From: Acanthosoma haemorrhoidale
Lineage: Eukaryota; Arthropoda; Insecta; Hemiptera; Acanthosomatidae
Assembly: GCA_930367205.1 (NCBI GenBank)
Contig: OV884011.1
Location: 41,863,754-41,927,753, forward strand
Direction: 5' to 3'
Length of the DNA stretch: 64,000 bases
Below the pieces are notes generated by a model. That model was not told the origin of the DNA. It made no database searches and was given only the letters and a program-made list of their open reading frames with translations. Made by a program: the position numbers and the translations under genes. Below, in pieces: positions 57,761 to 64,000 of this stretch (position 1 is the first letter of the stretch; the number at the start of each line of letters is the position of its first letter).

Positions 57761-58377
57761 TCTAAGTATTGTCTTGAAGTTCCACCCATAATTTTTTCCT
57801 TCCTTTGTATTCATATTTGTCCCACTGAAAAAATCATGGAATACCTTTGTTGTCCTCTGCTCATAGATGCTGAGCAGTGTCCCACATCTCTCTGCTGGTC
57901 GCACACATATTTAACAACTGCCAGATAGAAGAAATCATATTATTGGCTATAATTTTTTGAGTTCCGAATTATATTTTCTCTATGGTTTGAAACTTGCAGT
58001 TATACTAGGAAACGACCTTGGCATCAGCACAAGCAGCTGGTTTGTTGGGATATGCAAGTTTACCCTCCATGGCTGTCGTCAATCCGCTACTCTTCAGAAG
58101 AATAGTGATTTGAAACTTCTAGTCGGTCTAATTAAACTGACCCTCCATATTTGTCAATGGCCGTCTTCATAATCTCCATGATAATGGTGACGGACGCTGA
58201 AAGAACAATCACACTTGACTCACAATCGGTCTGGCGCGTACTAACTCCAAATTACTTGTCCGATTCAGAAAAATGATTTTATCACTTCGTGTTTCTAGGC
58301 CCATAAACTGTAGGTTATAAAAAGGCCACACAGATTTATTTTATTATGAATTATATTTATTATGCGTTAACATAGAA

Positions 58378-58578
58378 TATTGACGCATGTCATAAAAAGA
58401 TAACGCACTAAATGTAAACCACATTTATTCATAATCAGAAAGAGTACACAGCAGCTACACATATGCAGCAGGCAACATGGCTACCGACATACTAGACTCA
58501 GGGCTAACAGTATTGATATAACCAAAAACTAAAAAATAACATTGAAGACACTGGATTATTATATTTCAGAAACAACAA
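58378..58578 (-). repeat. Copia 5' LTR
   Basis: About 200 bp. It starts TGTTGTTTCTG on the minus strand at 58578 and matches 55670-55859 over most of its length with roughly one difference in six to eight bases. Confidence 0.62.
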
Positions 58579-59813
58579 TTGTTCTAAGCATTGTTTTTTG
58601 TAAGAATATGATAGAATAGCTAGTGTTTTATGCTTTAAAACAAAAAAATTTCTAATTTTAAGATTTGAATTTTTTTAATTAGTTAAGTTAATTTTAATAA
58701 GATAATTAGTTATATAATTAGGTTTCTTAATATCAACATCATTAATAATATCTTAGTTTAATAACTCCTCCTTGAATGAATCAATAAAAATCACTGATGA
58801 AGAGGGTCCAAAAATATAATTGACATTGATCTAAATAAACAAAAACAATTGATCAGCTATTTTCAGCTACATTTTAATTTACTGATTGTAAACTAGCTCC
58901 TTATTTTCATTAGATTCTATGTATTAAGATTAATATAAAAAATAATTGATTTAAGATATGCTATTGATTGATACTTTACTTGTGAGTTTGTCATCATGGC
59001 TACAGTTGTTTTAACTAAACATTATATAGACAATCTGCCATTAATAGGATTCTTTTGAATTTTTGTAATTAAAATCCAAACTTTTGGTGCATATTAATAA
59101 TCATGACGTCAAGGACTTTAATTTAATTTAATGATTAAATGATCCACACAGGATTTTATTTTTTATCATTATTGCGGAATTAAATACTAGTAACGCATAA
59201 TATCACACCTCTAAGTAAAATATGAGACGAGCTTAAGCTGCAAGCAAGATTTTAAGACAGTTTTAATTATTTTGTAGTTATAAACTACAAAACCACCACT
59301 ATATAAGACATTAGTGTTTTTTACGTGGATGCGCGCTAAGTGGAATTAATTGTAAGTATTAATTAATAAGTGCAATTAGCTATAACTACTGCTTTAATTC
59401 CTCCCATCTTCAAGTTTAAGTTCACAACTGAACCTCTTTTACCGATCTAGAATTAGTGTAAAAATAATAGCCTATCTGTTAACAAACAGTCTAAGGAACA
59501 TTCCTGAGTTTAACTCGACAGTGGTTCCTGTGTTTAACTAGAACTGAGTTCATTTGTTAGTCAGGATAAGAAATTAATTCTACCTGTGGTGTAAAATCTA
59601 AGTAATTTAATTTACTATTAAGATAATATAAAGAGAATTAAGAGTATTTAGTATAGTAAAAAAAAAAAAAAAAAAAGTAAAATCTTTTTCAAACCCACTA
59701 TAATATTGATTTATCTCATAACTAATCTCATAAACATCACTTTTACTTTCTACGCTAGATGCAAGAATAAATAAATTCCTAGGCGAACCCACCTTTGAGA
59801 AACCTCCTCCCAT
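58579..59813. other. Unassigned AT-rich intergenic sequence
   Basis: An A19-like run at 59659-59677 is not attached to a recognisable retroposon. No genes were recognised. Confidence 0.5.
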
Positions 59814-60551
59814 GCTAGGTTGAACTTGGACTTCAACTGATCGGAGATAGCACTATTCTTAAGCACCCCAAAAACACTAATTGCGGTAGTTTTTCAATTA
59901 TTTTTACATATTACCTTTGAGAAAGCAGCATAAATTTTCCTGTGTTAAAAACATGGTAATCCAGTCCTCAGTACTTAATATCACTGTCCTTGTGACTGAT
60001 CTTAATAGAGAATGTAAGTTTCAATAGAAATTACAATAGCTTAAACAGCCAAATGTCTAAAACTGTTTCACCCTCTCATTTACCTGTTAAGATGGTCGCA
60101 TCAATTATACTATCCACGATGTTCATTACAAGCAACCATGCTCCGCAGTAAAAGGATTGGTGATCCCACTTTAAGTCAAAGACGATCGAAACATTTCTAG
60201 ATGAATCTACAGAGCTCTTTCCATTTCTATAACCATCCAGGTTCTGCCGAAAGCGAGTTATAATCGTTTCCGCATTCTTCTAAAATCTTCTACGGAGTTC
60301 TATTCGTTTCCAAAAATTTCTTCAAGGATCTAATCGACACAACTTGGACTTGAATGCCGTCGGAACTGTCATAAATCTGCGAAGGCAACGAAAAATAAGG
60401 CTTTGGCAGTCATGACGGTAATTTTTGAGATTTTATTTGTCACCTCCCTCCAAGCTAGGTTGAACTTGGACTTCAACTGATCGGAGATGGCACTATTCTT
60501 AAGCACCCCAAAAACACTAATTGAGGTAGTTTTTCGATTATTTTTACATAT
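59814..60551 (-). repeat. 98-bp direct repeat, possibly a duplicated exon
   Basis: 59814-59911 and 60454-60551 differ at only a few positions and lie 640 bp apart. On the minus strand both copies are open, encode VFGVLKNSAISDQLKSKFNLAW, follow a CAATTAG acceptor-like site and are followed by GGAGGT. This could be a tandem-duplicated exon of an unrecognised gene or simply a duplicated non-coding segment. Confidence 0.5.
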
Positions 60552-61450
60552 CAAACCCTTATACCCAATATTAGAGGAGATAGTTCAGTATTTTCTCCAG
60601 ATTGTATGGTGAATGTTTCTAAAAAATGTTTGTAAATTGCTCCACACATATTACTTAGAAAGTAACGATCTTTGGTTAATCTGATACCCTACTTTTTATC
60701 ACCAAGTTACTAATTAATTAATATCCTCCAATAAACCTTTAAGGAGTCAAAAATATTTGTCATGTCACTAAGCCATCAAATGAAACCTTCAAATAATGTT
60801 GTTTTTGTATCGATTATTATTGTTTCTTTATTAAGGGTAGGCCACGAAAAAGTTCATCATAATCCATTAGCTCGTTTGACGAAGTTTGTCAAAAAGGAGT
60901 CTGATTTACGTTTCCATTTAAATGAATATTTATTAGCAATCGTATATAATCAGGGTAGTGTCAATTTAATAATTTATGGTTGGTAATAAATAGTGACTGG
61001 CCTGGACTTAAAACCAAAATTAGTAACTATAATTTTTGTTCAACATTTGTTACATCTAAAGTTCAGTATAATCGTCTTATTATTTAATACACACAAGAAA
61101 AAATCAGCAATCGGGTGATATAAATAAATGGGATCATGAGTATATCAGAAGATAAAACATGAGTGCAATGCAAATAAATATTTATTAATATCCTTCAGGT
61201 AATATAAATTATAATAAATAAATATTAATAACTATCGATTAAGTAAAATAACAATAATAAATAAATATTGATAGTCATCCAAAAAGTGATGTCAGTAATA
61301 ATAAATATATATTTATAATTATCCAATATGTAACATAAATAATAATAAACACGTATTTATTAATATATATTATGTAATATAAATTATAAAAAGAAGTAGG
61401 TAGTATGTACAAAGTAAATATTCAGTCTGACTCAAAAGAACTCCCCCTCT
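60552..61450. other. Unassigned AT-rich sequence
   Basis: Repeated TAATAAATAT(T/A)(T/A)AT(T/A)-like motifs (61170-61380) give a loosely periodic tract. No gene was seen. Confidence 0.45.
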
Positions 61451-63144
61451 TCAGCACACCACTACGGAGCCTCTCTTCTTGCTGCCAACCAAAAACAACA
61501 ACATTAATTAATCTAATTAAGTAACATTAAATAATATTTCTCAATTTTTTTAAGCTACGGAATAAAATAAATTTAAATAATTACAATCTTCACGTACCCA
61601 GTTATAGGATCAACACAAAATACAAGTTTACAGTTAAGGTGCATGGGACAACAGAATCCTGGTTGGCACACCTTCATTCCTGGTCTAACGAACGAGAGTC
61701 CCAACCGGTCGACTAGGCCTGCAAAATCAAAACATTTATTGCCAAACTAATTTTATGAGAGACCATTCATTACAAAACATAGAAGTGGTTGTCAATTAAC
61801 TGGCCAGAACTGAAAATTGTTTGCATAATTTAGATATTATAACACTAGTGTACCTTTTATTATGTTGAAAAGACAGAACTTTAAATCTTAAAGAGGTGCA
61901 AAATAAACATTTGGTCTACACGAAGTGAACGTGTGAACTCTTTTAAATATACAATCGTGGATAGAATCAAAAAATCCAAATAATCCATCTTTCTAGCAAG
62001 TTAGAGAACCAAATGAGCCCTAAAAATCATACACCAATCGTATCATAAAACAAACAAATTGTGGTTCTATAAGACTCATTGCTTCAGAGCAAGTGCTTTC
62101 GTCTGTTCTACGAAGTCATCTTCAGGCTTAATCAATAAATACTAAAAAAATTAGGTTTGAGACAAATTTTATTAAAGGGGTGATAAAAATACTTCTTTTT
62201 GACGGTTACTTTAAAAGTTCTAATTTTTCTCTTAAGTTTGATTCACATGCCAGAAAAAATGTGTTAGATCTCATTAAAAAAAACAAAACAATGTGGTATG
62301 AAGTGCAACTTTTTATTTTTTTGGCTCTACCTCCAACAAGGGCTGCGAAAAAAGTTTTTAACACGTTATTCATGACAGGTTGACGACATCATAAATTAAT
62401 CAAGAAAGACTTTGGGAATTTTATTATTATATCCTACTCGATATGGCAAAAAACATTCAGTATTGATACACTTACATTAATATAATTACAATAACTAAGG
62501 CAACCTTTAATAATTTGTTTCTTGATATACGTAATTCCTAATTAGAACTTCCAAGTAAAATTTCATAGCTTTAGGCTAAAGTAGAGAGAATAGAGAGGAA
62601 CTATTACAAAACTTTTTGTTATTATTAGCTGTCAAGTTACACCTAATTATATTTTATGCGGTTGGAATCAGATGAAATATAGCATGTCTATAATCAAATG
62701 GGGGGCTTACAAACAACAGATAGTACAGACATGAATCTGATTTAAAACAATCAAAACTTTAATAAAAAAATATATATAGAAGGAGCTAATGTGCCACCTC
62801 GTTTATTTATGAACCAAGTCAGTATATCACTTTTTGTTTTGTAGATCGAGTTTATCGTACTTATCCAGACCAGAGCAGGCAGAACAAATTGTCGAATCAT
62901 CTGATCTTGTAGTCAATGCACAGGTGCAACGGTTTCTGCGTTCCCATGCCACATGCATTTCCGGTTCCTTGCCCCCCCTAGACTAAATAATAATAAGGAA
63001 TCCGATCTTACCATCTGTGACCATCGTTCGATCTGTGACTATATCACTGGGCGTTCGGGTGTTGTTGACTTCAACAGACTTTGCTCCTGTATGTACGATA
63101 CAACAGGCTGTGATGAAAACTGCAGCGCACAACTTGAAACCCAT
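61451..63144 (-). CDS. Small secreted cysteine-rich protein, three exons
   Basis: Minus-strand exons are 63012-63144 (donor GTAAGATC), 61598-61718 (acceptor TTTTGCAG, donor GTACGTG) and 61451-61481 (acceptor GGTTGGCAG, stop TGA at 61451). Phases 1 and 2 match at both joins, giving 94 residues. Residues 1-20 (MGFKLCAAVFITACCIVHTG) are a typical signal peptide. The mature part has a polar linker and then six cysteines near the C terminus in the pattern C-x4-C-C-x5-C-x4-C-x14-C. I do not recognise the family. The frame also permits an ATG at 63180, but the 63144 start puts the hydrophobic core right after a short n-region. Function is unknown; extracellular is the only supportable statement. Confidence 0.62.
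61719..63011. other. First intron of the secreted-protein gene
   Basis: 1,293 bp, AT-rich. Contains short frames such as 62180-62383 with no recognised motif. Confidence 0.5.
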
Positions 63145-63180
63145 TTTCGAGCGAATAACTCTGTCATGTATCTTTGACAA

Positions 63181-64000
63181 GTGGTAAGGTCCTGCAAAGC
63201 TTCCTACATCTTATAGACACTTCCCGACGGGATTATCCCCGCCATGTCTGCAGAGATTACACCCATAAGTGTCTTGCAAACAGGTGCACGGGGACGGCCA
63301 TATCAACTCGCTGAGAAAAACAACTTATTAATCTTGAGTTGTGGGATCAGTCTAAGCTGGGATTCACGTGTATCGGTTTGGCTCGGCGACGTCACGTAAA
63401 CTATGCTGAATGTTTGTAATGCGACTTAAAAGTGACAGAAAGCACAGATGTGTAACCTTCTTTTACAATCCATTTGTTAAGAATGCAAGATTCCAAAAAA
63501 CGTTGTTCAAACACAATAAAGTCTTATGTTCGTTCTCCCGTCCTTCTTTTGGTCCTTTGATCTTTTCACAATAAGTTTACTGTATCCTTAAATACTGCCC
63601 TACTCAATCAGGTCTATGTAACAGAGCCTCCAGTATTATAGCAGGTATGCTTTCTCTTGCCTGCTTATAAATTGATAAAACACACTAATGCTCTTTAATG
63701 AAGTTTTACTGTGTTTACTGCCAGGAAAGCATAGTCAGTTTTTTTTTTAAACCAGTGCTGATGTTGGAAAGTGCAATTTATACATTGATGCTAATCCACA
63801 AAATATTCATTTTTATCGTGTTGGAAGGTTTATTAAAAATCTACAGTTAGTCTAATTTTTAATTCATCGGTATCTATCTCAGGTGTCCAACACCTAAAAA
63901 TCAATTCAGAAAAAACATTATGTGCTTGTTACGCACTTATGTTACGCAGTTACTCCGATCGTTTCGTCATGCAACGGCAGTATGGAGGAAATGAAAGAGG
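63181..64000. other. Upstream region of the secreted-protein gene
   Basis: GC is locally higher at 63210-63310. I found no clear TATA-initiator pair or upstream coding exon. Confidence 0.4.

Larger units (their letters stand above)
55670..58578 (-). mobile_element. Degenerate minus-strand copia retrotransposon
   Basis: Two diverged LTRs lie at about 58378-58578 (5') and 55670-55859 (3'). Both carry GTTATATC(A/G)ATACTGTTAGC(T/C)C and the AACGCA(G/C)T / ATTTATT landmarks. A purine tract, TTAAGGGGAAG (minus strand), abuts the 3' LTR at 55860-55870. Internal pol fragments lie at 56877-57760. The interior is interrupted by the LTR-like repeat at 56151-56876, and the RT and RNase H regions are not recognisable. 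Confidence 0.72.

Noticed and set aside
63012..63144. Signal-peptide exon as first exon of the GMC oxidoreductase gene
   Set aside because: The donor phase (1) does not match any plausible acceptor at the 53847 exon, whereas it matches the nearby exon at 61598-61718 exactly.

Overview
The window is AT-rich eukaryotic DNA, almost certainly from an arthropod and probably an insect. The evidence is a spliced insect-type GMC oxidoreductase gene, jockey, copia, mariner and piggyBac relatives, and core promoters with the arthropod initiator TCA(G/T)T. I cannot name the order or species.

Region 1 (1-12786 and 20843-27801) is a tandem array of 852-bp units. Each unit is a 73-nt tRNA-Lys(TTT) gene plus about 779 bp of AT-rich spacer. 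Twenty-one near-full-length tRNA loci are visible, plus a chimeric locus at the left edge and an 8-9 nt stump at the right edge. Copies from about 2569 to 12012 are almost identical. The outer copies are divergent and often have a broken T loop. The right block also shows a higher-order A/B spacer pattern.

Region 2 (12787-20842) is an 8,056-bp Maverick/Polinton-like element inserted in the array, 11 bp upstream of a tRNA-Lys gene. It has a 6-bp target duplication (ATTAAC), 5'-AG termini and terminal inverted repeats of 684 and 923 bp. All genes read rightward: a small unknown pair, an FtsK/HerA-type packaging ATPase, a DUF8207-type protein, a DDE integrase with chromodomain, an adenain-like cysteine protease, a double-jelly-roll capsid-type protein and a conserved protein of unknown function. 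No protein-primed DNA polymerase B is present. Packaging, maturation, capsid and integration functions together describe a virus-like transposon. In this copy the ATPase (55-bp tandem duplication) and integrase (1-nt insertion) are broken. Six genes each carry their own TATA box and initiator at 29-34 bp spacing, which moves two start codons downstream.

Region 3 (27802-40300) is AT-rich intergenic DNA with LINE 3' tails stacked on one target sequence, a solitary tRNA-Lys(TTT) with a compensated T stem, two 90-117 bp mariner-type MITEs, fragments of a GMC gene and of a hAT-like gene, and a three-exon piggyBac-derived host gene (35365-40149, 597 aa) with one altered catalytic aspartate.

Region 4 (40300-64000) holds a decayed mariner, a transposase-like fragment, a three-exon GMC oxidoreductase gene on the minus strand (49253-53847) with a CR1/L2-like LINE remnant and an LTR-like repeat in its second intron, a 5'-truncated LINE with a stop in its RT motif, a minus-strand copia element interrupted by a second copy of the LTR-like repeat, and a short three-exon gene for a secreted cysteine-rich protein (61451-63144, minus). 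Exon joins were deduced by eye from splice sites and matching phases; no transcript data were available.
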